Below, piece by piece: positions 24,621 through 33,980 of a stretch of DNA of 64,000 nucleotides. The notes below the pieces were generated by a model. It was not told the origin of the DNA and made no database searches. It saw only the letters and a program-made list of their open reading frames with translations. Each line of letters starts with the position of its first letter. Position 1 is the stretch's first letter. Source of the stretch: Phytomonospora sp040655735 (lineage in GTDB: Bacteria; Actinomycetota; Actinomycetes; Mycobacteriales; Micromonosporaceae); the NCBI RefSeq assembly GCF_040655735.1, contig NZ_JBFAKK010000005.1, positions 496,001 through 560,000 on the forward strand, written 5' to 3'. The translations under genes were made by a program, and so were the position numbers.

Positions 24621-25993
24621 CCGGACCTGTCCGGGGAGTCGACAGCGCCGCCGACGACTTCGTCGCCCGGCGCCGCGCCACCATGCCCGCCGCCGAGGCC
24701 GACCGCGGCTGGCAGCCGACCCGCGCGCTCGTCCGCGCCGCCGTGGTCATCGGGCTCGCCTCGGCGCTCGGCGTCCTCCTGGGACGCGTGGACCTGGTCA
24801 TCATCGCGCTGCCGTTCATCATCGGCACCGCGCTCGCGCTGCGGTCGAGGCCCAAGGCCGTCCCGACGGTCTCCCTCGCCCTGAGCAGCGACGTCGGCGC
24901 CGAGGGCGGTGAACTACTCGCCGGCCTGCGCGTCACCAACCGCGACGAGCTGCCGCTGAGCACCGTCGTCCTGCGGGCGGGATTCTCGCCCTGGATCACC
25001 CTCAACGAGGGCCACGGCACCTACGCCGCCACCGTCGGCGGCAAGGCGGGGACCTCGGTCACCATCTCGGGACGCACCCTGCGGTGGGGCTCGCACGCCG
25101 TCGGACCCCTGCGCGCCGACGCCTTCGCCTGCGACAACCTCTTCCACTGCGAGACCGCCAGCGCCCCCGGGCAACGCCTGCGGACCTACCCGATCAGCGA
25201 CCCCTTCGACGCCGACGAGGCCATGCCCCGCGCCTCCGGGCTCGGCGGCACCCACCGCTCCCGCCGCCCCGGCGAGGGCGGCGAACTGGCCGGGGTCCGC
25301 CCCTACCAGCCCGGCGACCGCCTCCGCCGCATCGACTGGCGCGTGTCCCTGCGGGCCCGCGGGCTCTACGTCAACCACACCCTCTCCGACCGCGACGCCG
25401 ACGTCGTCCTGCTCCTCGACCTCGGCACCGACGCGGGCGAATCCGGCGGCGTCGACGGGCAGCCCAGCGTCCTCGACACCACCGTCCGCGCCACCGCCGC
25501 CATCGCCGAGCACTACCTGCACCGCGGCGACCGCGTCTCGTGCGTCGAGTTCGGCCCCCGCGTGCGCCGCCTGCGGGCGGGCACCGGACGCCGCCACTAC
25601 CTCTCGGTCCTCGAATGGCTCCTCGGCGTCCGCGTCGCCGACGGCATCACCCGCGAGGCGCGCCTGCTGCGCACCGGCGGGCTGCCCACCAACGCCCTCA
25701 TCGTCATGTTCACGCCCCTCCTCGACGAGAACAGCGTCTCCGCGCTCGCCGGCCTCGCCCGCTCGGGCCGCTTCCTCGTCGCCGTCGACACGCTCCCCGC
25801 GCACGTGCGCCCGGTCCACGACAGCCCCTGGACGCCCGCCTCGGAGCGCCTGTGGCGCCTCGAACGCGAGAACGCCGTCGGCGAACTCCGCGAGCACGGC
25901 GTCCCGGTCGTCGCCTGGAGCGGCACCGGCAGCCTCGACCAGGTCCTGCGCGACGTCACCAGGATGTCGGGCGCCGCGAAGGCGGTGATCTAG
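24617..25993 (+). CDS. DUF58 domain protein, MoxR partner
   Basis: 458 residues from ATG 24617, overlapping the moxR stop by 4 bp. Two closely spaced membrane helices (about residues 38-70) are followed by a beta-rich segment and the DUF58 core, seen as GELAGVRPYQPGDRLRRIDW and DADVVLLLDLGTD, the latter resembling the first strand of a VWA fold with a metal-ion-like DLG motif. Family members pair with MoxR ATPases in envelope-related complexes. Stop codon abuts the next gene. Confidence 0.93.
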   Translation: MTGPVRGVDSAADDFVARRRATMPAAEADRGWQPTRALVRAAVVIGLASALGVLLGRVDLVIIALPFIIGTALALRSRPKAVPTVSLALSSDVGAEGGELLAGLRVTNRDELPLSTVVLRAGFSPWITLNEGHGTYAATVGGKAGTSVTISGRTLRWGSHAVGPLRADAFACDNLFHCETASAPGQRLRTYPISDPFDADEAMPRASGLGGTHRSRRPGEGGELAGVRPYQPGDRLRRIDWRVSLRARGLYVNHTLSDRDADVVLLLDLGTDAGESGGVDGQPSVLDTTVRATAAIAEHYLHRGDRVSCVEFGPRVRRLRAGTGRRHYLSVLEWLLGVRVADGITREARLLRTGGLPTNALIVMFTPLLDENSVSALAGLARSGRFLVAVDTLPAHVRPVHDSPWTPASERLWRLERENAVGELREHGVPVVAWSGTGSLDQVLRDVTRMSGAAKAVI

Positions 25994-26548
25994 ATGGCCG
26001 ACCTTTCCCGCGTGACCCTGCGCTACCGCCAGGCCCAGGCGTGGGTCGAGCGCGTCCAGCCCGGCGCGATCGCCGTCCGCTTCGGCGTCTACGTGACCGG
26101 CCTGCTCGCCTTCACCATCGCCGCCGCCCCCGTCATCGGCTGGCGCGCCGCCGCCTTCGGCCTCCTGCTCCCGGTGATGCCCGCGCTGCGGCCCACGAAG
26201 GCCTGGTCGACCGTCCTCATCGCCATTTCCGTGGTCGTGTGGGCCCTGGCCGGCGAGCAGCATTACGCGCTGGCGTTCCTGCTCGGCGCGCTGCTCTACA
26301 TCCACCATGTGGTCACCGCCCAGGCCGTGACGATGCGCACCGACACCTACGTCACACCCGAGGTCCTGGCCGGACTCGGCCGGCGCACCGGCGTCGTCCT
26401 GCTCGCCGCGGCGGCCGCGTCGGTGCTGGCAGGGCTCCTGCCGGGCCTCTTCGGGCGCACCAGCGCCATCGCCTACGGACTCGCCGGACTGGCCGCCGTG
26501 GTCGGTCTGTGCCTGACCCTCGCCTGGCTGCTGCACAGAAAACTGTGA
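25994..26548 (+). CDS. Four-helix membrane protein, last gene of MoxR operon
   Basis: 184 residues; its ATG immediately follows the TAG of the DUF58 gene, so translation is coupled. Hydropathy shows about six short or four long helices (GAIAVRFGVYVTGLLAFTIA, AAFGLLLPVMPAL, WSTVLIAISVVVWALA, YALAFLLGALLYIHHVVTA, VVLLAAAAASVLAGLLPGL, and AVVGLCLTLAWLL). No known family was recognised. Context suggests the transmembrane scaffold of the MoxR/DUF58/DUF4129 assembly. Confidence 0.75.
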   Translation: MADLSRVTLRYRQAQAWVERVQPGAIAVRFGVYVTGLLAFTIAAAPVIGWRAAAFGLLLPVMPALRPTKAWSTVLIAISVVVWALAGEQHYALAFLLGALLYIHHVVTAQAVTMRTDTYVTPEVLAGLGRRTGVVLLAAAAASVLAGLLPGLFGRTSAIAYGLAGLAAVVGLCLTLAWLLHRKL

Positions 26549-26554
26549 TGTGGC

Positions 26555-26580
26555 TGGGAATCCCTACCAGCGGGTTCCCA
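26555..26580. promoter_or_regulatory. Inverted repeat between MoxR operon and ndh
   Basis: TGGGAATCCC (26555-26564) and GGGTTCCCA (26572-26580) form a stem with one bulged T and a 7-nt loop. It lies 7 bp after the operon stop and 20 bp before the GTG of ndh, so it could terminate the first transcript or act as an operator for the second. Confidence 0.4.
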
Positions 26581-26599
26581 ACGGCGCAATGATGGCCAG

Positions 26600-27928
26600 G
26601 TGGACCGCAAGAGGATTCTCATCATCGGCGCCGGACACGTGGGCTTCTACGTTGCCGAGCGCCTGAGCCGCAAACTCCGCAACGAGATCCGCAAAGGCGC
26701 GGTGGAAGTGGTCGTCGTCGACCCCAACCAGCACATGACCTACCAGCCGTTCCTGCCCGAGGCCGCCGCCGGGAACATCTCCCCGCGGCACGGCGTGATC
26801 TCCCTGCGCCGCAACCTCAAGAAGTGCACGATCCTCGCCGGCCTGGTCACCCGCATCGATCACGCCGAGCGCACCGTCACCGTACAGCCGATCGTCGGCC
26901 CGCCCAGGCGCGTCGAATACGACCACATCGTCGTGGCCCCCGGCTCGGTCTCGCGCACACTCCCCATCCCCGGGCTCGCCGAGCACGCCATCGGCTTCAA
27001 GACCATGGGCGAGGCCATCTACCTGCGCAACCACGTCCTGTCCCGCCTGGACATCGCCGCGACCACGACCGACGAGCACGTCCGCCGCAGGGCGCTGTCC
27101 TTCGTGTTCGTCGGCGGCGGCTTCGCCGGGATCGAGGCGCTCGCGGAGCTGGAGGACATGGTCCGCGACGCCATCAAGTACTACCCCGAGCTGGAGATGG
27201 ACCAGACCCGGTGGGTGCTGGTCGAGGCGAGCCAGAAGATCCTGCCCGAGGTGGGGCCGGACATGGGCGTCTACACCGTCCAGCAGCTCATCAAGCGCGG
27301 GCTCGACATCCGTCTCAACACGCTGCTGAAGTCCTGCGAGGACAAGCACGTCGTGCTCTCCGACGGCACCGAGTTCGACGCCGACACCATCGTGTGGACC
27401 GCGGGCGTCAAGCCCAACCCGATGGTCCGGCAGAGCGACCTGCCGATCGGGCCGAAGGGCCATGTCATCTGTCTGCCGACGCTCCAGGTCGCCGACGAGG
27501 ACGGCAACGTCCTCGAAGGCGCGTGGGGCGCCGGCGACAGCGCGCAGGTCCCCGACCTGACCGGCGAGCCGGGCGCGTTCTGCTCGCCCAGCGCGCAGCA
27601 CGCCGTGCGGCAGGCCGTCCGGCTGGCGGGGAACCTGGTCGCCGCCGTGCGCGGCGGGGCTCCCGTCGAGTACCGGCACAAGTACGCCGGCTCGGTGGCC
27701 AGCCTCGGCCTGCACAAGGGCGTCGCGCACGTCTACGGCATCAAGGCCAAGGGCATCGTCGCGTGGTTCCTGCACCGCTCGTACCACCTGATGCGGGTGC
27801 CGGGCTTCGGGCGCAAGGTGCGCGTGGTCGCCGACTGGACGCTGGCGCTGCTCACCAAGCGCGAGATCGTGCAGCTCGGCGAGCTGCACGCCCCGCACGA
27901 CCCGTTCAGCGAGGCCGGCAAGCCTTAG
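26600..27928 (+). CDS. ndh: Type II NADH dehydrogenase / NAD(P)/FAD-dependent oxidoreductase
   Basis: 442 residues from GTG 26600. The FAD-binding Rossmann motif is at the very N-terminus (RILIIGAGHVGFYVAERL), the second dinucleotide motif reads LSFVFVGGGFAGIEALAEL for NADH, and WGAGDSAQVPD is the FAD-contacting ATG-like motif. It transfers electrons from NADH to quinone at the inner face of the membrane without pumping protons. C-terminal residues (KAKGIVAWFLHRSYHLMRVPG) look like the amphipathic membrane-anchoring region. Monocistronic; a hairpin lies just upstream. Confidence 0.9.
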   Translation: MDRKRILIIGAGHVGFYVAERLSRKLRNEIRKGAVEVVVVDPNQHMTYQPFLPEAAAGNISPRHGVISLRRNLKKCTILAGLVTRIDHAERTVTVQPIVGPPRRVEYDHIVVAPGSVSRTLPIPGLAEHAIGFKTMGEAIYLRNHVLSRLDIAATTTDEHVRRRALSFVFVGGGFAGIEALAELEDMVRDAIKYYPELEMDQTRWVLVEASQKILPEVGPDMGVYTVQQLIKRGLDIRLNTLLKSCEDKHVVLSDGTEFDADTIVWTAGVKPNPMVRQSDLPIGPKGHVICLPTLQVADEDGNVLEGAWGAGDSAQVPDLTGEPGAFCSPSAQHAVRQAVRLAGNLVAAVRGGAPVEYRHKYAGSVASLGLHKGVAHVYGIKAKGIVAWFLHRSYHLMRVPGFGRKVRVVADWTLALLTKREIVQLGELHAPHDPFSEAGKP

Positions 27929-27952
27929 GACCGGCAGGGTGCCCGCGCGGCT

Positions 27953-29740
27953 TCAGTCGCGCGGCACCCGCCAGATCCACACGTCGCCGATCGCCTCGCC
28001 CGGCCCCAGGAGCGCCGTGGTGACCTGGACGAGTTCGGCCTGCCTGCCGTAGTCGGGGATCACGACGCAGTCGGCCTTCCAGGCGGCCAGGTCCTCGCGG
28101 GTCGCGGCGATCTGCTCCTCGGTGATCTCGGGGATCGCGGCGGTCTCCCACACCTCCCGCCAGATCCTCGCCGTCCCGCGCGACCACGTGCCCATCGAGG
28201 TGGTGCCGTCCTTGCCGTAGGGGCCGAGGAAGAAGCCCTCGGGGACGCCGAAGGCGCCGTTGGCGTAGGTCGGCCAGCGCATGGTGTTCGGGTTGCCCGG
28301 GGTCGGGGGAGGGACGGGCACCAGGACGCCGCCGGGCGGGACGCAGTCGCGCCACTGGCCGCTGGTGATGAACTCGGGGATGTCGCTGCGCGGGGCGGTC
28401 GGCAGTGAGCGGGGGAGCAGCGGGGCCAGGGCGATGACCACGACGACCAGGACCGTCCACCGCGCGACGAGGAGTTTGTCGCCGGGCATGCCGGCGAGCT
28501 GTAGCCGCAGTGAGGTGAGCAGCCCGCGCGGCTTCGCGGCGTCGATGAGGAGCGCGAGAAGGGCGCCGATGGGCGGCAGGATGATGAGCGCGTACCGCGT
28601 TGGGAGGGCCGCGTCGATGACGGGCATGTCGGCGATGAGGGTGTAGGGGCCGGGAATTCCCGTGTGCGCGCCGCCGATGAGGATCTCCGGTCCGAGCGAC
28701 AGCGCGAACATGACGGCGATGACCAGGGCCAGGGGCCGCACGACGGGTCTGCGTCGCCAGAGGAAGACGATCGCGGCGACGGAGACGAGGATCAGCACCG
28801 GGCCGAGGAAGGTGTTGAGCTCGGTGTGGTTGGGCGCGATGGGCTTGACGTCGGTCGCGCCGCCCCCGACGGTCAGCGGGGAGTAGGCGATCCAGGAGAG
28901 CAGGTCGGCGCTGAAGTACTCGGCGGCGAAGGGGGCGTTGTTGAGGTGCTGGCGCCCGGTGAACTGGACGGCCAGCGGGTAGAGCACGATCGCGAGCGCC
29001 ACGAAGGCGGCCGTGCACAGGCCCAGGCCCAGTCCGATCGCGCGCTCCTTGAAGGCGCGGAAGTTCTGCGCGGCCCAGACCAGGGCGAACAGGAAGGTCG
29101 CGGCGACCGCGAAGAACAGCACCTCCTCGCCGAGGAACAGCTGCACCGCGGCGAGCACGCCGAGCAGCGCGCCCCAGCGGACGGGCCGCTCGTCGCGCCA
29201 GAGCTTGATGACGCACCAGACCAGCAGCGGGACCAGCCAGCCGGCCGAGATGTGCAGGTGCGACTGGGACTGGGAGATCATGCCCGGCGCGAAGCCGGCG
29301 AACAGTCCGCCGGTCCAGGCGGCGATCCGCGAGACGACGAGTTCGCGGGAGAACAGCAGGTACCAGCACATCGCGGTCGCGGCGAGGTTGCCGACGAGGG
29401 CGACGGCGAAGCTGGTCGGGGCGCCCCAGAGCCAGGTGACGGGGGCGAGCAGGACGGCGTGGGCGATGTGGGAGGCGTTCGACATCAGGTTCACGCCGTC
29501 GGGGGAGTTCAGGCGCTCGGTGACCAGGTCGAAGTCGCCGAGCCAGACGCGGCTGCCGTAGCCGAGGAACCACTCGATGAGGACCTGGTCCTGCCAGTTG
29601 CGGGCGAGCAGGCGGCCGTTGGGGGCGGCGAGAAGCCGGTGTCCGATGTAGACGGCGAGGGCGAGGAAACTCGCGGCCGCGGTCAGATCGGTGGTGATCC
29701 GGCGGGAGAGGTGGCGCCGCCACCGGGGGATCGTTGCCAC
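27953..29740 (-). CDS. Multipass membrane protein, GT-C glycosyltransferase-like
   Basis: 595 residues from GTG 29740. At least ten hydrophobic helices cover residues about 20-460, followed by a soluble C-terminal domain of about 130 residues. The first extracytoplasmic loop after helix 1 carries acidic and aromatic residues (DFDLVTERLNSPDGVNLM), which is where GT-C enzymes hold their catalytic Asp. Family placement is tentative; such proteins in actinomycetes are thought to use polyprenyl-phosphate sugars for cell-envelope glycans. Convergent with ndh, 24 bp apart. Confidence 0.65.
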   Translation of the reverse strand: MATIPRWRRHLSRRITTDLTAAASFLALAVYIGHRLLAAPNGRLLARNWQDQVLIEWFLGYGSRVWLGDFDLVTERLNSPDGVNLMSNASHIAHAVLLAPVTWLWGAPTSFAVALVGNLAATAMCWYLLFSRELVVSRIAAWTGGLFAGFAPGMISQSQSHLHISAGWLVPLLVWCVIKLWRDERPVRWGALLGVLAAVQLFLGEEVLFFAVAATFLFALVWAAQNFRAFKERAIGLGLGLCTAAFVALAIVLYPLAVQFTGRQHLNNAPFAAEYFSADLLSWIAYSPLTVGGGATDVKPIAPNHTELNTFLGPVLILVSVAAIVFLWRRRPVVRPLALVIAVMFALSLGPEILIGGAHTGIPGPYTLIADMPVIDAALPTRYALIILPPIGALLALLIDAAKPRGLLTSLRLQLAGMPGDKLLVARWTVLVVVVIALAPLLPRSLPTAPRSDIPEFITSGQWRDCVPPGGVLVPVPPPTPGNPNTMRWPTYANGAFGVPEGFFLGPYGKDGTTSMGTWSRGTARIWREVWETAAIPEITEEQIAATREDLAAWKADCVVIPDYGRQAELVQVTTALLGPGEAIGDVWIWRVPRD

Positions 29741-29880
29741 AACGGCACCTTAACCGCGCGAGGCGGCCGTCACTTCGCGACACCGGCAAAAAAGTTACGA
29801 ACCCTTTGCCGGATAAGCGTTCTATACGGCTTATTTCAGGGGAGCGCTGAGAGCCATGTCACCGCTACCGTGTCTTCTAC

Positions 29881-29961
29881 GCCCGGGTGGTGGAACGGGA
29901 GACACAACTGCCTTAAAAGCAGTTGCCGCGAGGCGTGAGGGTTCGAGTCCCTCCCCGGGCA
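29881..29961 (+). tRNA. bldA: tRNA-Leu(UAA), bldA-type
   Basis: Cloverleaf: acceptor stem GCCCGGG with CCCGGGC, anticodon stem ACTGC/GCAGT around loop CTTAAAA, giving anticodon UAA (reads UUA), a class II variable arm (GCCGCGAGGCG region) and T-arm GAGGG-TTCGAGT-CCCTC, then discriminator A. CC follows but the terminal A of CCA is not encoded. In Streptomyces this tRNA (bldA) controls development and antibiotic production through rare TTA codons. An AT-rich patch around 29790-29840 probably holds its promoter. Confidence 0.95.
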
Positions 29962-30543
29962 CCGCGTTTCGAGCCGATCGTCCTTTCTGGACTGTCGGCT
30001 CTTTTCGCGTCTCCGGCACCGGAGCCATCGGTGTTCATCTTGGACGAAGCCCCGGGGAGGGCGGTTCCGCCGACCGGTCAAGATTTTTATGCCGACCGGA
30101 GAAGATCGTCTCGCCGATCGGCCATTGATATCGGTCAAAGCCTTCGTAAGGGGTCAAGTCATCGCCGGTCATGATCTCCGGGAGGCTGGCCAGGGGATTC
30201 TCGGGGCAAGGTCACCTTCGGGCGGCCGAACGCCGAAGGCGGTTGCGGGTCGCTTCGGTGGCGAGGGAATGGCCCCGGGGAGAACGCGGGACGGCTTTCG
30301 CGAGTGGGGCGGAGTCGTGAGTGGGGCGCCGGTCACTTTTTCAGTGAAAGGGAATCCGCGGTGCTCTCTTCGGCCGCTTGGCCGCAATGGCCGTGCGTTT
30401 CGGTCGATGAACGTGTCGGCGCCCACGTCCGCCGCGGGGCCAGGGCCGTGACCTGCGCCTGCGTCGCCGTCGGCGTGGATCGTTACCGCTTTGTCGTTTC
30501 CGCGCTCTACTCTTGTGCTGACGTTCGACCACAGGAGGAAGTT
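29962..30543. other. 582-bp stretch without a supported gene
   Basis: No frame here has both a ribosome-binding site and protein-like composition. It holds the tRNA 3' flank, an AT-richer island around 30080-30160 that could contain promoters, a TCACT-TTTTC-AGTGA mini-hairpin near 30333-30347, and the AGGAGG (30533-30538) of the next gene. A long structured 5' leader for the Bax-inhibitor-like gene is possible, but I recognise no known riboswitch. Confidence 0.5.
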
Positions 30544-31323
30544 GTGCGCAGCTCGAACCCCGCGCTTAACCGGTGGGTACAGGGCGCCCGTCAGCAGGCG
30601 CCCGCCCCCGAGTACGGGCACATGGTGAACGCCCCTCGCGTCACGCCCATGACGCTCGACGACGTCGTCATCCGCACCATCGGACTGATCGCCCTCACCG
30701 GTGTCTCCGGTGCGGTCGCCTGGAACATGTGGACCATCGCCCCCAGTGTCGTGCCGGTGCTGATCGCCATCGGCTCGATCGTCGGGCTGGGCGTCATTCT
30801 CGCCTCCTGGTTCACCACGATCACCAACCCGGCCCTGATCATCACCTACGCGGTCGCGCAGGGACTCCTGCTCGGCGCGGTGAGCGCGCTGTTCGAGGCG
30901 AAGTTCCCCGGCATCGTGATCCAGGCCGTGCTGGGCACCTTCGGCGTCTTCGCGACGATGGCCCTGCTCTACAAGTCGCGCGTCATCCGCGCGACCCCGC
31001 GCTTCAAGAAGATCACCATCGGCGCGGTCGTCGGCATCATGGCGCTGAGCCTGATCAACTTCGTGCTCTACCTCTTCGGCGTCAACATCGGCCTGAGCAG
31101 CTACGACCTCAACGAGAAGGCCGGCCTCCTGGCGATCGGCTTCACGGTCGTGTGCATCATCGTCGCGGCCATGACCTTCGTCCTCGACTTCGACATGGTC
31201 GAGATGGGCGTGCGCACCGGCGCCCCGAAGAAGTACGCGTGGGCGGCCGCCTTCGGCATGCTCGCCGGGCTGATCTTCCTGTACTGGCAGATCCTGAAGC
31301 TGCTGTCCTACCTGCGGCGTTAG
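30544..31323 (+). CDS. Bax inhibitor-1 / YccA family membrane protein
   Basis: 259 residues from GTG 30544 behind AGGAGG. After a polar N-terminus (about 45 residues) there are seven hydrophobic helices. The family signature appears near the C-terminus as FVLDFDMVEMGVRTGAPKKY, with the paired Asp residues of the TMBIM calcium-leak channels, followed by WAAAFGMLAGLIFLYWQILKLL. Bacterial members conduct calcium in a pH-dependent way in the structurally characterised case; the physiological role in actinomycetes is unknown. The small gene at 31326 follows after 2 bp. Confidence 0.92.
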   Translation: MRSSNPALNRWVQGARQQAPAPEYGHMVNAPRVTPMTLDDVVIRTIGLIALTGVSGAVAWNMWTIAPSVVPVLIAIGSIVGLGVILASWFTTITNPALIITYAVAQGLLLGAVSALFEAKFPGIVIQAVLGTFGVFATMALLYKSRVIRATPRFKKITIGAVVGIMALSLINFVLYLFGVNIGLSSYDLNEKAGLLAIGFTVVCIIVAAMTFVLDFDMVEMGVRTGAPKKYAWAAAFGMLAGLIFLYWQILKLLSYLRR

Positions 31324-31325
31324 GC

Positions 31326-31652
31326 ATGACCGAGACCGTCGGCGTCCTCGCCGAGCGCATCGCCGGACAGGTCGCGGGCTGGGGCCCGGCCCGCTGGCGC
31401 TCCGCGAGCCCGGTCTCGGGAACGAACACCAGAGGCGAGGTGCTGTACGAGCTCGTACAGCACCTCGCCGATCTGTGTGCCGAGCTGGAGGAGCGGCCCC
31501 GCCGGACCGTGCCGAGGCTCGGCAACGACTACGCCCTCCCCGACCAGCTCCGCGTCGTCGCCGCCGACCTGGAGACCGCCGGCCCCGACGCCGCCACGGC
31601 CGCCGATGCGGTGGACGCGCTGCGGGAGGCGCACCGGGTGATCTTCGGCTGA
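31326..31652 (+). CDS. Small hypothetical protein, 108 aa
   Basis: ATG 31326 lies 2 bp after the stop of the Bax-inhibitor-like gene, so it is probably in the same transcript. The sequence is soluble and mostly helical (VGVLAERIAGQVAGWGPARW, EVLYELVQHLADLCAELEER, ADAVDALREAHRVIFG). No motif or family was recognised. Third-position GC matches its neighbours, which supports real coding. Confidence 0.65.
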   Translation: MTETVGVLAERIAGQVAGWGPARWRSASPVSGTNTRGEVLYELVQHLADLCAELEERPRRTVPRLGNDYALPDQLRVVAADLETAGPDAATAADAVDALREAHRVIFG

Positions 31653-31762
31653 CCTGCCGCTCGGCCGCGGATGTGGCGGGGTTGTGGCGAAAACGTGGCG
31701 CGGGCGGTCAGCCTCTGCCCAGACGAGCCGGTCGGTCCGGCTCCGATGGACAAGGGGAGCAC

Positions 31763-32347
31763 ATGCGCACAATTCTTGCCAGGGCCATCGCCCTCGCCGC
31801 AGTCGCGGCCACGACGATCGGCGGGTTCACCGGCACAGCGGCGGCAGCCGGCGGTGTGGGCGTCACGTCGACGACGATCGTCGACGGAGCCGGAGTGCTG
31901 ACCGACGACTTCGGCGATCACGCCGACGAGATGGGCGAGATCTGCCGCGGCTGCTCGAACAGCGGCAACACCGACCTGGTCATCCTGTGGCAGTCGATCC
32001 TCGCCGCCGAGGGCCTGCTGTCGGCCGGCTCCGTCGACGGTGAGTTCGGCGACCGGACGCACACCGCCACGGTTCAGTGGCAGCGCGACTTCGGCCTCGC
32101 CGGGGACGGCCGGGTCGGTGACAACACTTGGGGAGCGGCCGACGACCGGCTTTACGGCGCGGACGGAGCCCTGGTGTACTACCGGCCCAAGTCCGGGGGC
32201 GACGGCAAGGTGTGGCTTGATCGGGACTCCAGCTCGACGCTGTACGCCTTCGCGAGCGTGCGCGACAAGTCCGGCGGGTGCCTCCAGGCCAACCCCACCA
32301 CCGAGATCCACCTCTTCAAGCGCACCATCTCGCTGAGGTCCTGCTGA
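31763..32347 (+). CDS. Secreted protein with peptidoglycan-binding-like domain
   Basis: 194 residues from ATG 31763 behind GGGGAG. A Sec signal peptide (ILARAIALAAVAATTIGGF, cleavage near GTAAAAGG) is followed by a region resembling a PG_binding_1 helical bundle: DLVILWQSILAAEGLLSAGS, VDGEFGDRTHTATVQWQRDF and GDGRVGDNTWGAAD match the family pattern of D.G.FG..T..AV..WQ...GL..DG..G..TW. The C-terminal part has paired Cys residues. It probably anchors to cell-wall peptidoglycan; no catalytic domain is visible. Confidence 0.82.
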   Translation: MRTILARAIALAAVAATTIGGFTGTAAAAGGVGVTSTTIVDGAGVLTDDFGDHADEMGEICRGCSNSGNTDLVILWQSILAAEGLLSAGSVDGEFGDRTHTATVQWQRDFGLAGDGRVGDNTWGAADDRLYGADGALVYYRPKSGGDGKVWLDRDSSSTLYAFASVRDKSGGCLQANPTTEIHLFKRTISLRSC

Positions 32348-32385
32348 TGCCCGGCGCCGCCCCCAGGGGACGGCGCCCCTCAGTC

Positions 32386-33261
32386 CTACCCCCGCACCCC
32401 CACGTCCGCCAGGAACCCCCGCAGCGCATCGGCGACCTCGCCCGGCGCCTCCTCGGCCATGTGGTGGCCGCTCTCGATGGGGACCATGCGCGGCTTCCCG
32501 GTGGTCCACCCCCGCCAGATCCCCTCCAGGTCGGGGTAGAGCTCCTTCAGGTCGTCGCGGGTCGACCACATCACCATCACCGGGCACTCGACGCGACGTC
32601 CCGCGCGGCGGTCGGCCTCCTCGTGGTCGCGGTCGACGGTCAGTCCGGCCCGGTAGTCCTCCAGCATCCCGCGCACGGTGTCGGGGTCGGCGATCGCGCG
32701 CTGGTAGTCCTCCCAGGCCTCCGGGCCCATGTGCTCGGGCGTCCCGCCGTACCAGGCGGCCGGGTCGGCGAGGATGGCCCGCTCGGGTTTGTCGGGCTGG
32801 GCGAAGAAGAACCAGTGCCACCACTTGCGCGCGAAGGTCTCGTCGCAGCGCACGAGGTGCTCGCTGACGGGGATCGAGTCGCCGACGGTCAGCGCCGTCA
32901 CCGCCGTGGGGTGGTCGAGGGCGAGCCGTAGTGCGGCGAGGCTGCCCCGGTCGTGGCCGACGACGGCGAAGCGCTCGAACCCGAGCGTGTTCATCAGGGC
33001 GAGGCAGTCGGCGGCGACGGCCCGCTTGGAGTGCGCGGAGTGGTCGCGGACCGGCTTGGGCTTCGACGAGCCGCCGTAGCCGCGCATGTCGGGGCAGACG
33101 ACCGTGTGGTGCTCGGCGAGGCGTTCGGCGACGGCGTGCCAGGTGGCGTGGGTGCGCGGGTGACCGTGCAGAAGCAGCACGGGCGGTCCTTCGCCGCCGT
33201 GGCGGACGCGCAGGACGACGTCACCGACGTCGATGTGGTCTAGGGCGAAACCGGCGAACAC
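32386..33261 (-). CDS. Alpha/beta hydrolase, haloacid/fluoroacetate dehalogenase-like
   Basis: 291 residues from GTG 33261, which has AAGGAG 11 nt upstream; a longer frame to 33393 lacks a convincing site. LLLHGHPRTHATWHAVAERL is the oxyanion-hole region, FAVVGHDRGSLAAL holds an Asp nucleophile (GHDRG), and IESGHHMAEEAP the catalytic His. An Asp nucleophile and KWWHWFFFAQPDKPERAIL in the cap are typical of fluoroacetate/haloalkane dehalogenases and epoxide hydrolases. The substrate is undetermined. Confidence 0.85.
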   Translation of the reverse strand: MFAGFALDHIDVGDVVLRVRHGGEGPPVLLLHGHPRTHATWHAVAERLAEHHTVVCPDMRGYGGSSKPKPVRDHSAHSKRAVAADCLALMNTLGFERFAVVGHDRGSLAALRLALDHPTAVTALTVGDSIPVSEHLVRCDETFARKWWHWFFFAQPDKPERAILADPAAWYGGTPEHMGPEAWEDYQRAIADPDTVRGMLEDYRAGLTVDRDHEEADRRAGRRVECPVMVMWSTRDDLKELYPDLEGIWRGWTTGKPRMVPIESGHHMAEEAPGEVADALRGFLADVGVRG

Positions 33262-33462
33262 CTTGCGGCTCTCCTTGGTCGGGAACAGGTCCGTGGAACC
33301 CCATACCCGTTCCGGCCATTTTCCAGACCTCTCGCAGGCCCGCGCGGTGGCCTCGGGGAGCCCGCCGGTCCGATGTGGACGGGCCGTTTTCATGGGCTAG
33401 CATCCCTGTCGATCTTCGCCCCATCGCACGTTCCACCCTCGAAAACCCGGAGAGCCCGCCCC

Positions 33463-33927
33463 ATGAAGACTCCGTTTCGCGCGGCCTTTCGCCGTGCCGC
33501 CATCTCCGTCGTCGTGGCCTTCGGCGCCCTGACGGCCACGGTCGTCACCGCCACCCCCGCCGCGGCGGTCGGTCCCTGCGGATCGTCCTACAGCCACATC
33601 GGCCACTACGCCGTCAACAGCGGCTCGCAGGGCACCGGCGCCTACATCGACGTCTACTGGTCCTCGTCGGCCCAGCGCAACTGCGCCGTGCTCAACGGGA
33701 CAGGCAAGACCTACGGCTCAGGAGCCCGCAAGGGCATCCTCATCTGGGCCAACGGCTACTACGACCGCTACGACCAGGACGACCGCGACTACAAGTACTA
33801 CGCGGGCCCGGTCTACACGCCCTCGGGCATCAACATGTCCGGGCGCTGCATCAACGTCGAGGGCATCGTCGAGTTCCCCAACGGCGAGATCGCCGCCGGC
33901 CACCGCTACAACGTTCACTGCGGATAA
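33463..33927 (+). CDS. Secreted protein, spore-associated protein A-like
   Basis: 154 residues with a Sec signal peptide (AAISVVVAFGALTATVV, ATPAAA cleavage near 36). The mature part begins VGPCGSSYSHIGHYAV, contains YIDVYWSSSAQRNCAVLNG and ends KYYAGPVYTPSG...RCINVEG...YNVHCG. The Cys spacing and YYAGPV motif resemble Streptomyces spore-associated protein A, a small secreted protein of unknown role. Four Cys could form two disulfides. Similarity is by recall and moderate. Confidence 0.7.
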   Translation: MKTPFRAAFRRAAISVVVAFGALTATVVTATPAAAVGPCGSSYSHIGHYAVNSGSQGTGAYIDVYWSSSAQRNCAVLNGTGKTYGSGARKGILIWANGYYDRYDQDDRDYKYYAGPVYTPSGINMSGRCINVEGIVEFPNGEIAAGHRYNVHCG

Positions 33928-33980
33928 CGGCGTCACGCCGGGGTGACCTCGGTCGCCCCGGCTGGGCTCGCACGACCTAG

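Noticed and set aside
30089..30451. Possible 120-codon gene between the tRNA and the Bax-inhibitor-like gene
   Set aside because: No ribosome-binding site, no recognisable protein pattern and no codon-position GC bias.
30089..30540. Riboswitch (such as a c-di-AMP type) in the long region before the Bax-inhibitor-like gene
   Set aside because: I could not match any known riboswitch core; single short hairpins are not enough.
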